From Bacillota bacterium (lineage in GTDB: Bacteria; Bacillota_C; Negativicutes; CTSoil-072), in the NCBI GenBank assembly GCA_017861495.1, contig JAGFXW010000003.1:1-46675 (forward strand): a stretch of 46,675 nt of DNA. Reading direction: 5' to 3'. The notes below the pieces were generated by a model. The model worked only from the letters and a program-made list of their open reading frames with translations, did no database searches and was not told the DNA's origin. The position numbers were made by a program, and so were the translations under genes. Of this stretch, positions 1 through 9,411 are shown in pieces (positions within the stretch are counted from its first letter, which is position 1; each line of letters opens with the position of its first letter).

Positions 1-46
1 CCTTAATGGCAGCAAACTGATCCAAATCCATATCAAATTCGAGCAT
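1..46 (-). CDS. ftsZ: FtsZ, N-terminal 15 codons only (runs off the window)
   Basis: The reverse strand from 46 reads MLEFDMDLDQFAAIK, the typical N-terminus of FtsZ in Negativicutes, just before the GTP-binding core. A strong AGGAGG (57-62) lies upstream of the ATG. FtsZ is the tubulin-like GTPase that forms the division ring and is tethered to the membrane by FtsA, whose gene ends about 40 bp upstream at 88. The GTPase motifs are outside the window, so the call rests on the N-terminal sequence plus the conserved ftsA-ftsZ order. Confidence 0.88.
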   Translation of the reverse strand, partial: MLEFDMDLDQFAAIK

Positions 47-87
47 TGGCTGAGTTCCTCCTTAATATTACACTCTATATTCCACGA

Positions 88-1284
88 TCAGAAAAATTTT
101 TTTATTCGGTGAAATAACCCCTCTTGAGGTTGTTTCGCAACAGGTTTTGCTGTTTTAGGCGTTTGTTTTTGCATCGCATAGTGCAAGATCCCAAAACAAG
201 CTGTGCTGGATGGATGAACATATTCCGCCGGTAATCCTTGCGCCTGGATAAACTCCGGTTTCATACCGAAAATACGTTCAACATGATTGCTTACGTCAGG
301 CATCATGGAACAGCCGCCGGTAAGAAAAATGCGCTCAACACCATACTTGATCAGCAATGGGCGAACATATTCGTAGAGCAGAGAAATGATCTCCGCTACC
401 CGGCTTTCCACAATATTATGGAGAAAATCATAAGCAAATTTTTTATCGGTAGTGCCCTGGCCGTTGCAATCCAGCTCGACATTCTGTCCAAACAATGATT
501 GATCCAATTTCGCGTAATAACGCTTGACTGCTTCGGCATGGTTGCGCGACACTTGCAAGCCCTGCATCAAATCCGTGGTGATATACTCACCGCCAATCGG
601 CAGTGATGCTGTCATCTGCACCTTTCCCTGGCTATACAGTACCATATCGGTTGTTCCTGCGCCAATGTCCATCAGCAGGCAGTCATCCGGCAATCCCTGG
701 GAGCGCAAAATTTGAGCGTCAGCGACCGCATTGGCAACCACTCCAGCCGTAGATACGCCGGCAGCTTGTAATGACGTGACCAATTCAGTAATCGTCTGTT
801 TTGCAACGGTGATCACGTGAGTCTCCGCTTCCAGGCTGTTCCCTTTACCCTGCAGCGGAACGGCAGGCTGTTTGTTTCCATCAATCCAATATCCGAGCGG
901 AAACACATGAAGCGCTTCGCGTTCTTCCGAAAGCAAGGTATTAACAGAAACAGACTGCACCTTGTCAATTTCCTGCTGCGCAATACGATTTCCCGGTTCC
1001 AGCGTAATACTCCCCAGACTGTTGAAAGACCGAATATCCAGTCCGCCAATCCCTAAAAAAACGTCTTGCATCGGGAGTCCGGCCACGGCCAGCGCACTGT
1101 CCACCGCCCGTCTAACCGTCATCGCCAATTTGGGGGCATCCGTTATTATTCCTTTCTCAAAACCAACAGTCGGTAACGCACTGCTGCCAATAACTTTTAC
1201 CGGCTTTTGTTCCATCGCTTTGGCAATGAAAACTTTAATCATTTCTGTGCCAAGATCCACGCCTAGTACATAAGGAGTTTCCAT
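88..1284 (-). CDS. ftsA: Cell division protein FtsA
   Basis: This is an actin-fold ATPase that anchors FtsZ filaments to the inner membrane and recruits later divisome proteins. Visible signatures are the phosphate-1 loop DLGTEMIKV near residues 10-18, phosphate-2 DIGAGTTD at 206-213 and the adenosine loop TGGCSMMPD near residue 327. The extreme C-terminus (GLFHRIKKFF) is the amphipathic membrane-targeting helix. The length of 398 residues is a little below the roughly 420 of E. coli FtsA. The ATG follows AGGGGG. A hairpin between sbp and this gene (1379-1411) suggests ftsA-ftsZ may be partly uncoupled from the upstream genes. Confidence 0.97.
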   Translation of the reverse strand: METPYVLGVDLGTEMIKVFIAKAMEQKPVKVIGSSALPTVGFEKGIITDAPKLAMTVRRAVDSALAVAGLPMQDVFLGIGGLDIRSFNSLGSITLEPGNRIAQQEIDKVQSVSVNTLLSEEREALHVFPLGYWIDGNKQPAVPLQGKGNSLEAETHVITVAKQTITELVTSLQAAGVSTAGVVANAVADAQILRSQGLPDDCLLMDIGAGTTDMVLYSQGKVQMTASLPIGGEYITTDLMQGLQVSRNHAEAVKRYYAKLDQSLFGQNVELDCNGQGTTDKKFAYDFLHNIVESRVAEIISLLYEYVRPLLIKYGVERIFLTGGCSMMPDVSNHVERIFGMKPEFIQAQGLPAEYVHPSSTACFGILHYAMQKQTPKTAKPVAKQPQEGLFHRIKKFF

Positions 1285-1378
1285 CTAGGGCCCCCTAAAG
1301 AAAATTAATTAGTCACCCAGCATTACTTCAACAAAAACTGCGTTTTCCCTGCTTGATTCGAAAACATTTTTTACGAAA

Positions 1379-1411
1379 AGAAGCTCTTCCAGTAGTAGGG
1401 AAAGAGCTTCT
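1379..1411 (-). terminator. Hairpin between sbp and ftsA, probable (attenuating) terminator
   Basis: A perfect 10-bp stem (1379-1388 with 1402-1411, AGAAGCTCTT/AAGAGCTTCT) encloses a 13-nt loop. On the minus strand it is followed by a short TTTTCG tract. It begins 9 bp after the sbp stop, so it could end or attenuate the mur-ftsQ-sbp transcript before ftsA-ftsZ. The short U-run makes read-through likely. Confidence 0.6.
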
Positions 1412-1419
1412 CACCAAGA

Positions 1420-1749
1420 TCATTTTTTTAAAAAATAGCGGCGGATAATTGCCAAATTCTGAAAAATTCGCAATCCAAAAGCCAATAGGGCAACATAGTA
1501 GAGATCAATGCCCAACCGATCGCCAACATATGCCAAACCAGCCGCCAGCAACGCATTCGTAAAAAAACCGGTAATAAAAACGGTATTGTCAAACTTTTCT
1601 TCCATTGTCGCCCGCAAGCCGCCAAATACAGAATCAAGCGCCGCCAGCAACGCTACCGATAACAATTTTGCATACTCGACCGGGATCGTAATCGGTGAAT
1701 ACAACCCGATCAATAAACCAATGATCAAACCGATGGCAGGAAGCAGCAT
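1420..1749 (-). CDS. sbp: Small basic protein Sbp (DUF1290)
   Basis: This 109-residue integral membrane protein has roughly three hydrophobic segments (about 3-18, 28-42 and 62-98) and a very basic tail (RRYFLKK). It matches the DUF1290/Sbp family that sits between divIB and ftsA in Bacillus and relatives. The biochemical role is unknown; location implies a link to division or peptidoglycan synthesis. The ATG overlaps the stop of the upstream DUF881 gene (TAATG), so translation is coupled. The family's presence is a Firmicutes marker. Confidence 0.9.
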   Translation of the reverse strand: MLLPAIGLIIGLLIGLYSPITIPVEYAKLLSVALLAALDSVFGGLRATMEEKFDNTVFITGFFTNALLAAGLAYVGDRLGIDLYYVALLAFGLRIFQNLAIIRRYFLKK

Positions 1750-2468
1750 TATTTTCCACTCCCTTTCACCGGTGTAGCGTATTCAAAACGAAACGTGCCT
1801 TTGTAGGCCGGTATATTCACAACATCCTGTTTACGGATTGTGATTTGGATCCCCCAAAACTGCAAAGTTTCAACCACGCCGCCCCGCATACGCAGGGCAT
1901 TTTCCAAAGTTTGAGGATCACCAATGGCCCGGATTTCGTAGGGAGGCGAATAACGGGTATTATTCACCGACAGCGTTGGACCGGCGCAGCGGATTTCCGA
2001 ACTGGCAATGAGCCGCTGCTCATTGATGGACATCGCTTCCGCTCCTGCCGCCCACAACTCATTGATCACCTTCAAGATGTCATCATCATGGATGAGATAC
2101 AAATTGGGGTTCTCGCCGGGTTTAGAAGCCCGTTTGCTGTCATCAATGGAAACCGATATCCCCGGTCCCTGGAGAGCAACAACACCGGCGCCCATTTTGA
2201 CCAGTTCCTGTTCTTTGCTTGTCGCTTCCGAGTTTGACGCCTGGCTAAGCTCCTTAACCTGCTGCTGCAGCGCGTCCCGCTCTTTTTCCGTTTGGCTTAA
2301 GCGCTGTGATAGATCCTCAATCCGTTGAAAAGGAATCGTGCTTCGAATGTCCTGCGTAGTGCGGAATTGCACGGCAACCATTACCCCGAGAACTACACAG
2401 ACTAACGCCAAAGCAACTTGTCCCTGTTTAACCGCAAACAAGATGTACAACTCCTTCCATACCTTCAA
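1749..2468 (-). CDS. DUF881 protein (YlxW/YlxX family)
   Basis: The protein has one N-terminal transmembrane anchor (about 15-33), a coiled coil (about 45-85, LSQRLSQTEKERDALQQQVKE) and an extracytoplasmic DUF881 domain with GPGISVSIDD and a C-terminal RFEYATPV. Bacillus subtilis has two such genes (ylxW, ylxX) between divIB and sbp, whereas only one is present here. Function is unknown; the topology resembles small bitopic divisome proteins. The start is probably TTG at 2468, with only a weak ribosome-binding site, so the exact N-terminus is uncertain. The stop overlaps the sbp start. Confidence 0.88.
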   Translation of the reverse strand: MKVWKELYILFAVKQGQVALALVCVVLGVMVAVQFRTTQDIRSTIPFQRIEDLSQRLSQTEKERDALQQQVKELSQASNSEATSKEQELVKMGAGVVALQGPGISVSIDDSKRASKPGENPNLYLIHDDDILKVINELWAAGAEAMSINEQRLIASSEIRCAGPTLSVNNTRYSPPYEIRAIGDPQTLENALRMRGGVVETLQFWGIQITIRKQDVVNIPAYKGTFRFEYATPVKGSGK

Positions 2469-2542
2469 CCATTTTTCATAGTGTAGACAATGATGATGAA
2501 TGTCATTTTATGCAGATTGGCCTTGTTCAACAGCCTAAACTA

Positions 2543-3301
2543 TTATTTTTTTGCCTTAATTATAGGCGCCGTAGAATTCAAGTCAATATACTCAATCGCC
2601 AATTTTTTTTGATTAATTTCCTGCAAAATATCACTCGCAAACCTCGCCTTGTCCGCCATCCGCTCACGAGTTCCCAACCGAATCTGAATGGGATGCGTCG
2701 TGTAAGCGACGAAGCAGCCATCAGTCCGAATATTCACTTCTGCTATTTGCTGGAATGTTTCCGTATCCAAATTGTCTAAAAAACGCAGCATATCCTCGAT
2801 CGGTCCCGCCGGGATTGTCTCTCCGACATATTGGTTCGCCAAAGCCACGCCCGTAACGATAGGAACCTTTACCTGTCTGAGGCCTTTGTAACACGATAAA
2901 ATCATGCCTTGCCGGTCCACTTCCGCAAAACCATAATTTGTCGCCACATAAAACAACGGTTTCCGTTCGCTGATACGGATCACAATCGTTGCCGGGAAAC
3001 TGCGTGAAACTTCAACAGTGGAGATTCGCAAATCGCCGGCTAATCTTGCCCGGATTTCTTCCGGATCGAGCCGGAAAATATTCACCCGGTCAGGAATTCC
3101 GGCCACACGGAAAATGTCCTCTTGCGCAATCGAAGAATTTCCTTCCACAATAACCGCGCCAACCACACAAAGAGTGGATCTGGCAAAGAAAATAACCGCG
3201 CCCAACGCAATTACTAGAAATATCCAAATAAACAGGTTTGGCCTGCCTCGCGGCTTGGAGGAACAAAGCTGGTCCGATTGATTTTGTTCTCCGTCTTCCA
3301 T
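2543..3301 (-). CDS. ftsQ: Cell division protein FtsQ/DivIB
   Basis: This is a bitopic divisome scaffold protein: a short cytoplasmic N-terminus, a transmembrane helix at about 23-40, then a POTRA domain (VGAVIVEGNSSIAQEDIFRV onward) and the FtsQ beta domain. FtsQ/DivIB links FtsL/FtsB(DivIC) to the FtsW-FtsI synthase. The ATG lies about 8 bp after GGGGTGAA. It follows ddl and precedes the DUF881 gene, the usual Firmicutes order. At 252 residues it has normal length. Its partner FtsL is encoded at the far end of the cluster, while FtsW and FtsI are not in the cluster. Confidence 0.93.
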   Translation of the reverse strand: MEDGEQNQSDQLCSSKPRGRPNLFIWIFLVIALGAVIFFARSTLCVVGAVIVEGNSSIAQEDIFRVAGIPDRVNIFRLDPEEIRARLAGDLRISTVEVSRSFPATIVIRISERKPLFYVATNYGFAEVDRQGMILSCYKGLRQVKVPIVTGVALANQYVGETIPAGPIEDMLRFLDNLDTETFQQIAEVNIRTDGCFVAYTTHPIQIRLGTRERMADKARFASDILQEINQKKLAIEYIDLNSTAPIIKAKK

Positions 3302-3366
3302 TCTGCTTCACCCCTGAATTGCGCTTTCCTGCAACCAATCCTCAATCACTCTAGCAACAAAAAAAT

Positions 3367-4302
3367 TCATTCCATTACAGCCATCCGTAAAATCTGTTCA
3401 CACAGATCCGGAAACGAAATTCCCACAGCAGCCGCAGCTTTCGGCACGAGGCTTGTCGCGGTCATACCAGGAATCGTATTCACTTCCAAAACGTATGGCC
3501 TTTCTTGTTGGTCGAGAATAATATCTACCCTGGCAACTCCACGGCAGCCCAGCACCCGGCAAGCGCCAATCGCAGCCTGCTGCGCCGCCAATGCCGCCGC
3601 TTCCCCCAGTGAAGCCGGAACAATATATTCAGTTGCCCCTTTTGTATACTTCGAATGATAATCATACCGTCCGGAACAAGGAACGATTTCTATAATCGGC
3701 AATGTGCGGACTGTCTCGTCCGCTAAAACAGCAACGGTCAATTCACGACCCTTAATAAATTCCTCGATTAAAATCTGGTCGCTGTATGTCCATGCATCTT
3801 GCATCGCTGCTGCCAAATCAGCTGCCTTATCGACAATAAAAACACCGATGCTGGAGCCTTGGGCTACCGGCTTCACAACAACTGGAACGCCAAACTCAGC
3901 CGCCACTTCGCCGGCAAGACCTTCCCTGAACGCGGTCTTTTCGTAAATCTGCGACTTGGGCGTCGGCACACCGGCCGACACAAACAGACGTTTAGAAATC
4001 CCTTTATCCATTGCCATGGCGCTGGCCAATACGCCAGAGCCGGTATAAGGAATTCCCAGTAATTCCAATGCGCCTTGAATCCGCCCGTCTTCGCCAAAAA
4101 TACCGTGGATCGCATTAAAAACAATATCAATGCCGGCTTCTTTCATTTGCTCAAAAAAGCGCGGCGGATCCAGATCAATCCCAACCGCCTGATATCCTTT
4201 TTCCTGCAGTCCTTGTAAAATGGCCCGCCCGGTGTTCAGAGAAACTTCCCGTTCCGCCGATGGCCCTCCCATCAAAACGCCGATCCGTTTCGTTAGCATC
4301 AT
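3367..4302 (-). CDS. ddl: D-alanine--D-alanine ligase
   Basis: This ATP-grasp enzyme joins two D-alanines to make the dipeptide that MurF adds to the UDP-muramyl tripeptide. Visible are MGGPSAEREVSLNTG (substrate-binding N-domain, about 11-25), the ATP-grasp lysine region PVVVKPVAQGSSIGV, RGRELTV-type central strands (KGRELTVAVL) and the C-terminal metal/ATP segment YVLEVNTIPGMT. The length of 311 residues is typical of the short DdlB type. ATG follows GGAGG with a 5-nt spacer. It sits directly between murC and ftsQ; murB, which often lies here, is absent. Confidence 0.96.
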   Translation of the reverse strand: MMLTKRIGVLMGGPSAEREVSLNTGRAILQGLQEKGYQAVGIDLDPPRFFEQMKEAGIDIVFNAIHGIFGEDGRIQGALELLGIPYTGSGVLASAMAMDKGISKRLFVSAGVPTPKSQIYEKTAFREGLAGEVAAEFGVPVVVKPVAQGSSIGVFIVDKAADLAAAMQDAWTYSDQILIEEFIKGRELTVAVLADETVRTLPIIEIVPCSGRYDYHSKYTKGATEYIVPASLGEAAALAAQQAAIGACRVLGCRGVARVDIILDQQERPYVLEVNTIPGMTATSLVPKAAAAVGISFPDLCEQILRMAVME

Positions 4303-4340
4303 TTTTTCCTCCGTCCTTACCCAGCAATTATTGTATTGCT

Positions 4341-5741
4341 CTATTTCCCTATTTTGTGCGGCAGATTCTGCATCGACACCAGTTTTTCCACTAGTTCTTC
4401 GCCTGCCAAATAAATATTTCCTGCCCCCATCGTAATCACCAAGTCGCCCTCTTCGACAATTTCCGCCAGATAACGGGCAATTTTGGCAGGGTCTGCAATA
4501 TACGTCATCCTTTGTTTGGTTTGCCGTTCCACTTCTTCCTGGATCGTCAGCCCGCTAATTCCCGGGATAGGCTGCTCCCCCGCTGCATAAATATCCGTCA
4601 GGATCAACAAATCGGCCGGTTGAAACGCTTTACCAAATTCTTCCCGCAAAAATGCAGTTCGTGTATACCGGTGCGGTTGAAACACACAGATTAACCGTTT
4701 CGGATTGGTCTGGCGGGCTGCCAGCAAAGTAGTTCGAATCTCTGTAGGATGATGCGCGTAATCATCGACTACCCAGATGCCGCCGACCCGTCCTTTCGTT
4801 TGGAAACGTCGTTTAACTCCTTTAAAACAAGACAATCCTGCCGCTGCCACGGCGAAATCGTGGCCAACATACAAACCAACGACCAAAGACGCCAATGAAT
4901 TTAAAATATTATGCCGCCCCGGCACCTCAATCTTTACCGTTCCCAGCAAGACGCCGCGATAAAATACATCATACATGGTCGCCGCTCCGAAAGTACGGAT
5001 ATTTTTCGCCATATAATCCGCTTCATGATCGATCGCATACGAGAGGCAATTTCGGTTAACCGATTTCGCCAATTCCCGCAAATGCGCATTGTCAAAACAC
5101 ACCACCGCCACACCGTCGGCAGACACATTGGAAAGGAACTGCCGAAATGCCAGCAGGATATTATCCATTGTTTTATAGTGGTCCATATGGTCATTTTCAA
5201 TGTTGGTTATAACAGCAACCTGCGGGGCGTATTTCAGGAACGATCCATCGCTTTCATCCGCTTCCGCAACAAGATATTGTCCTTTTCCCAGTTTCGCATT
5301 GCCGCCGATATCGTGCAATTCGCCGCCAATAATGACGGTAGGATCCGTACCGGCTTTTTCCAGCATCAAAGCGATCATGGAAGTGGTCGTCGTCTTACCG
5401 TGGGCTCCGGCTACTGCAATCCCCGCCTGCCTGGTCATTACGGCAGCCACCAGATCAGCCCGGTGAAAAACCGGAACGCCTTGTTCACGCGCAGCCTGCA
5501 GCTCAGGATTTTGTTCAGGAATCGCGGTGGAAATTACGACAGCATCCGCTGAAGCAATATGTTCTGCTGCGTGTCCGGTAAAAATCCTCGCCCCGGCCTG
5601 CGATAATTTCGCAGTCGTATCCGTCTGGGACAGGTCGGAACCCGACACGATATAATCCAACTCCAACAATATTTTGGCAATCGCGCTCATTCCTGCTCCG
5701 CCAATTCCTATAAAATGAATATGCTTCAGATTTTCCAGCAA
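4341..5741 (-). CDS. murC: UDP-N-acetylmuramate--L-alanine ligase
   Basis: MurC adds L-alanine to UDP-MurNAc in the cytoplasm. The N-terminal Rossmann motif IHFIGIGGAGMS, the ATP loop GAHGKTTTTS and the HHPTEI motif near the C-terminal third are clear. An upstream ATG at 5801 leaves the frame open for 20 more codons but has no ribosome-binding site. A TTG at 5741 lies 7 nt after AAAGGGGA and places the glycine motif at residue 12 as in other MurC proteins, so that start is chosen (466 residues). MurG ends 83 bp upstream. Confidence 0.95.
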   Translation of the reverse strand: MLENLKHIHFIGIGGAGMSAIAKILLELDYIVSGSDLSQTDTTAKLSQAGARIFTGHAAEHIASADAVVISTAIPEQNPELQAAREQGVPVFHRADLVAAVMTRQAGIAVAGAHGKTTTTSMIALMLEKAGTDPTVIIGGELHDIGGNAKLGKGQYLVAEADESDGSFLKYAPQVAVITNIENDHMDHYKTMDNILLAFRQFLSNVSADGVAVVCFDNAHLRELAKSVNRNCLSYAIDHEADYMAKNIRTFGAATMYDVFYRGVLLGTVKIEVPGRHNILNSLASLVVGLYVGHDFAVAAAGLSCFKGVKRRFQTKGRVGGIWVVDDYAHHPTEIRTTLLAARQTNPKRLICVFQPHRYTRTAFLREEFGKAFQPADLLILTDIYAAGEQPIPGISGLTIQEEVERQTKQRMTYIADPAKIARYLAEIVEEGDLVITMGAGNIYLAGEELVEKLVSMQNLPHKIGK

Positions 5742-5824
5742 ACTAGTATCCCCTTTCAAGAGCGTATCCAATGCGCCGAATGCATGCATTGCCTGGCGCA
5801 TTTCGTGATAATTATCCGTATTTT

Positions 5825-6967
5825 TTACGAAACATGTTCCGTTTTCTTTGCTCCGTATGTCGACACAAGACTCAAGGCCGCCTGGACAATATCACGGGCT
5901 GCCTGCGGCCGGCCCAATTTTTTGCTGGCAGCAGCCATCCTGGCCAGTCTATCCCGGTTTTCCACCAATTCCATAATCGTTGTATGCAATACCGGCCCGG
6001 TCAAATCAAAATCCCGGATCAATACGGCAGCACCGGCTTTTTCTAAAGCCCGGGCGTTAAATTCCTGATGATTTTCCGCAGCATACGGATAGGGAATCAA
6101 GATGGATGGAATGCCGCGAGCCGTAATCTCTGCCAAACCAACCGCCCCAGCCCGAAAAACAACAAGGTCCGCAACAGCCAAAGCCAAAGGCATATTATAC
6201 AAATAGGGTTTGACAATAATATTGCCGGCAGTGCCATCGCCAATTCCCTGCTGCTTGTATTTTCCGACCACATCATTATACTCGCTTTGTCCGGTAACAT
6301 GCAAGATTTGAACATCGTTTCGTTCAATAATCTGCCGGCAAACAAATTCCATGGCCCGGTTAATGCTGCGGGCGCCACGGCTGCCGCCGGAAACCAGCAG
6401 AGTTAACTTGGCGGGATCCAGGCCAAAAGCAGCCAACCCTTCCTCCCGGCTCACAGAAATAACATCATCGCGGATCGGGTTGCCGGTAACAATCACTTTT
6501 TTTTCATCATGAAAGGCGGTTGCCGCCTCCGGATACCCCACCGCAACCAAATTAACAAATTTGGCCAGAATTTTATTTGTAATGCCGGGGACGACATTTT
6601 GTTCCTGGATCAATGTAGGAATTCCCATCAAACTTCCTGCCAACAATACCGGTCCGCAAGTATAGCCGCCGGTTCCAATCAACAAATCCGGCTGAAAATC
6701 GCGGATTATTTTCCATGATTGCCATATGCTTCCTGCTATTTTTCCCAGTGTTTTAACATTCTTCCAGGATATTTTGCGTTCCAAGCCGCAGATATCAATG
6801 GTAGTAAAATCGAATCCTTCTTTTGGTATAATATCAGCTTCCAGTCCCTGCGCCGTGCCGACAAACAACACCTGACAATCCGGCACTTCAGACTGGATGG
6901 CTCGGGCAATCGTAACGGCAGGGTAAATATGTCCACCGGTTCCCCCGCCTACCATGATAATCCGCAC
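5825..6967 (-). CDS. murG: UDP-GlcNAc:undecaprenyl-PP-MurNAc-pentapeptide GlcNAc transferase
   Basis: MurG is the peripheral glycosyltransferase (GT-B fold, GT28) that converts lipid I to lipid II on the inner membrane face. The N-terminal glycine loop GGGTGGHIYPA (about 7-17), LLVSGGSRGARSIN and the C-domain ... RAGAVGLAE ... HQEFNA are diagnostic. The start is GTG at 6967, 7 nt after AAGGAGG. In most Firmicutes ftsW/spoVE separates murD from murG; here only 69 bp lie between them and no SEDS gene remains. Confidence 0.97.
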   Translation of the reverse strand: MRIIMVGGGTGGHIYPAVTIARAIQSEVPDCQVLFVGTAQGLEADIIPKEGFDFTTIDICGLERKISWKNVKTLGKIAGSIWQSWKIIRDFQPDLLIGTGGYTCGPVLLAGSLMGIPTLIQEQNVVPGITNKILAKFVNLVAVGYPEAATAFHDEKKVIVTGNPIRDDVISVSREEGLAAFGLDPAKLTLLVSGGSRGARSINRAMEFVCRQIIERNDVQILHVTGQSEYNDVVGKYKQQGIGDGTAGNIIVKPYLYNMPLALAVADLVVFRAGAVGLAEITARGIPSILIPYPYAAENHQEFNARALEKAGAAVLIRDFDLTGPVLHTTIMELVENRDRLARMAAASKKLGRPQAARDIVQAALSLVSTYGAKKTEHVS

Positions 6968-7036
6968 AAATAATCCTCCTTATTTTAACCCCTCATCAAG
7001 CCTATTTTACAAGCGCTTCAACGATTCACGCCAACT

Positions 7037-8392
7037 TTATACCAATGACCGGACCAGTTCTTTGAAATGTCTGCCACGTTCCTCGTAATTACTAAACATG
7101 TCGTAACTTGCGCAGGCCGGCGACAATAAAACCACCTGCGGCGGCTTGGCCAAATTCCGGGCCAGTTGCACCGCTGCGGAAAAATCCGCAACCTGGTAAA
7201 TTTTCCGGACATTTTGTTCAGCAGCGGCTGTGGCAAACCGTTCCTTGGCCTCGCCCAGCAAAATGAGCGCATCCGTCTTTTCGGCCGCCAGTTTCATAAA
7301 TTCCGTCAAATCCGTATTTTTATCCCGGCCGCCGGCAATCAATATAATCTGCCCGCTGAATGCCTCCAGCGCTTTAATCGACGACTCCGGATTCGTAGCT
7401 TTGGAATCATTATAATACATCACGCCATCAACAGCGGTCACCGGTTCAATCCGGTGCTCGACGCCTGCAAACGTTTTTAATACCGCTGCCATGTCCTGAG
7501 CGCCAATTCCGTACAAATATGCAGCAGCACAGGCAGCCAATGCGTTCTCCACATTGTGCGCCCCGAATAATTTCATATCCGCTACGGAACAAACGGAAAA
7601 ATCGTGTTCTTTCCAGCGAATATAAATCAGTTCGCCATCTACAAAAATACCAGCAGGCAAACTCTGGCTGCGGCTAAAAAAGAATACCTGAGCCGCAGCC
7701 TTTTCCGCCATGGCCCGTACTGCCGGATCATCATAGTTTAAAATCAAATAGTCTTCCGCCGTCTGGCGGGCAAAAATCCGTTCTTTCGCCGCCCGATAGT
7801 TTTCCAACGTACGATGCCGGTCAATATGGTCCGGCGTAATATTCAGGATCGCGGCAATATGCGGCCGGAAATCAATGGTCCCTTCCAATTGAAAACTGGA
7901 TATTTCCGCCACCACAGCTCCTCCTGGCTGCACGTCGCGCACTTCCTTCGATAGAGCATCGCCTATATTGCCGCCAACCGCAGTTTGAATCCCTGCTTTG
8001 CGAAACATCTCGCCGACCAACGTGGTAGTTGTCGTTTTGCCGTTCGTACCGGTAATTGCCACCATAGGAACCCGACAAAGATGATAAGCAACTTCAATCT
8101 CGCTCATCACAACGATCCCACGTGTCTTGGCTTCTTCAACCAACGGATTATAAATGGATACTCCCGGCGATAACACCAAATAATCGGCCGCAGATAACAA
8201 GGCCGGGCTTTGATCGCCCAACCGCAAAAGAACCCCCGCCTTTTCCAGCGGAGCAACATCCTGCTTCAATTGTTCACGGGGACGGGTATCGCTCAGGGTC
8301 ACCCGGGCTCCCTCCTGCTGTAAAATTAACGCCACAGCAATACCGCTAACTCCTGCGCCCAGCACCACAATTTGTTTACTCGCAAAATTCAT
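7037..8392 (-). CDS. murD: UDP-N-acetylmuramoyl-L-alanine--D-glutamate ligase
   Basis: MurD adds D-glutamate to UDP-MurNAc-L-Ala. The sequence has the N-terminal nucleotide-binding fold VVLGAGVSGIAVA, the ATP loop AITGTNGKTTTTT (about 113-125), the NITPDHIDRH block and the C-terminal YNDSKATNPES and LSPACASYDMF motifs typical of MurD. It is 451 residues long. The ATG lies one base after the mraY stop, with GGGAGGG inside the end of mraY as ribosome-binding site, so the two are translated together. Confidence 0.97.
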   Translation of the reverse strand: MNFASKQIVVLGAGVSGIAVALILQQEGARVTLSDTRPREQLKQDVAPLEKAGVLLRLGDQSPALLSAADYLVLSPGVSIYNPLVEEAKTRGIVVMSEIEVAYHLCRVPMVAITGTNGKTTTTTLVGEMFRKAGIQTAVGGNIGDALSKEVRDVQPGGAVVAEISSFQLEGTIDFRPHIAAILNITPDHIDRHRTLENYRAAKERIFARQTAEDYLILNYDDPAVRAMAEKAAAQVFFFSRSQSLPAGIFVDGELIYIRWKEHDFSVCSVADMKLFGAHNVENALAACAAAYLYGIGAQDMAAVLKTFAGVEHRIEPVTAVDGVMYYNDSKATNPESSIKALEAFSGQIILIAGGRDKNTDLTEFMKLAAEKTDALILLGEAKERFATAAAEQNVRKIYQVADFSAAVQLARNLAKPPQVVLLSPACASYDMFSNYEERGRHFKELVRSLV

Positions 8393-8393
8393 T

Positions 8394-9368
8394 TTATATC
8401 CCTCCCGGCCGGCTCATGATCAAAATCAACACTCCGGCCATTGCACACATTACACCGGCCAACCAAAATACTGCAACCACCTTTGTTTCAGCCCAACCCG
8501 ACAATTCAAAATGATGGTGAATCGGACTCATGCGGAAAACCCGTTTTCCTGTCGTCTTAAAAGAAATTACCTGGATAATTACCGATAACGCTTCCACAAC
8601 AAACACGCCGCCCACGATCACCAACAATAATTCCGTCTTGGTCATTATTGCTACTGCCGCCAAAGCGCCGCCGATGGCCAGTGAGCCGGTATCGCCCATA
8701 AACACGCGGGCCGGATGCGCATTATAGCGCAAAAAGCCAAGGCAGGCGCCGGCCAGAGCCGTACAAAAAACGGCCAATTCTGCATGCCGGAAATAAAATG
8801 CGATAAAAGCATAGGCCAAAGACGCAATCGCGCCGGTGCCTGCCGCCAAGCCGTCCAAACCATCGGTTAAATTGACCGCATTGGTAGTGCCGACCAATAC
8901 AAAAAAAATCAACACATAATAGAACAATCCCAAATCAAGCTGAATACCGGAAAAAGGAATCCACAGATCCGTACCCCGGCCAAAAAAAGCAGTGGTTACA
9001 TACGCCAGGACGGCTGCCAGCAAAATCTGTCCCAGCATTTTCTGGCGGGCCTTTAATCCCAACGAACGTTTTAGCACAACCTTGATATAATCATCCAAAA
9101 AACCGATAAGTCCATGCCCGATCGTAACGAACAAAACCAGCCACACTTCCCTGCTGCCACCGCCAAAAACAAGGGCGGCAACGATAAGCGCCGCAAGAAT
9201 AATCACGCCGCCCATAGTCGGCGTGCCGGCCTTGGCATAATGCGCCTTCGGACCTTCCTCACGAATACTCTGGCCAAACTTCAGTTTCCGTAAAACGGGA
9301 AGGACCAACGGTCCCAACAACAACGCTACAGCCAATGCCAACACTGCAGCAGGCAACATTCCCTGCAT
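8394..9368 (-). CDS. mraY: Phospho-N-acetylmuramoyl-pentapeptide transferase
   Basis: MraY transfers phospho-MurNAc-pentapeptide to undecaprenyl phosphate, forming lipid I. This polytopic protein of about ten transmembrane segments shows the family motifs GTPTMGG near residue 48, [21 protein letters not shown] and the catalytic [10 protein letters not shown] block near the C-terminus. It is 324 residues long. The ATG follows GGAGGG. It is placed between murF and murD as in most bacteria. Confidence 0.98.
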   Translation of the reverse strand: MQGMLPAAVLALAVALLLGPLVLPVLRKLKFGQSIREEGPKAHYAKAGTPTMGGVIILAALIVAALVFGGGSREVWLVLFVTIGHGLIGFLDDYIKVVLKRSLGLKARQKMLGQILLAAVLAYVTTAFFGRGTDLWIPFSGIQLDLGLFYYVLIFFVLVGTTNAVNLTDGLDGLAAGTGAIASLAYAFIAFYFRHAELAVFCTALAGACLGFLRYNAHPARVFMGDTGSLAIGGALAAVAIMTKTELLLVIVGGVFVVEALSVIIQVISFKTTGKRVFRMSPIHHHFELSGWAETKVVAVFWLAGVMCAMAGVLILIMSRPGGI

Positions 9369-9411
9369 AGTAACCCTCCGTTATCTTCGTTCACAGACAA
9401 TCCAGCACAAA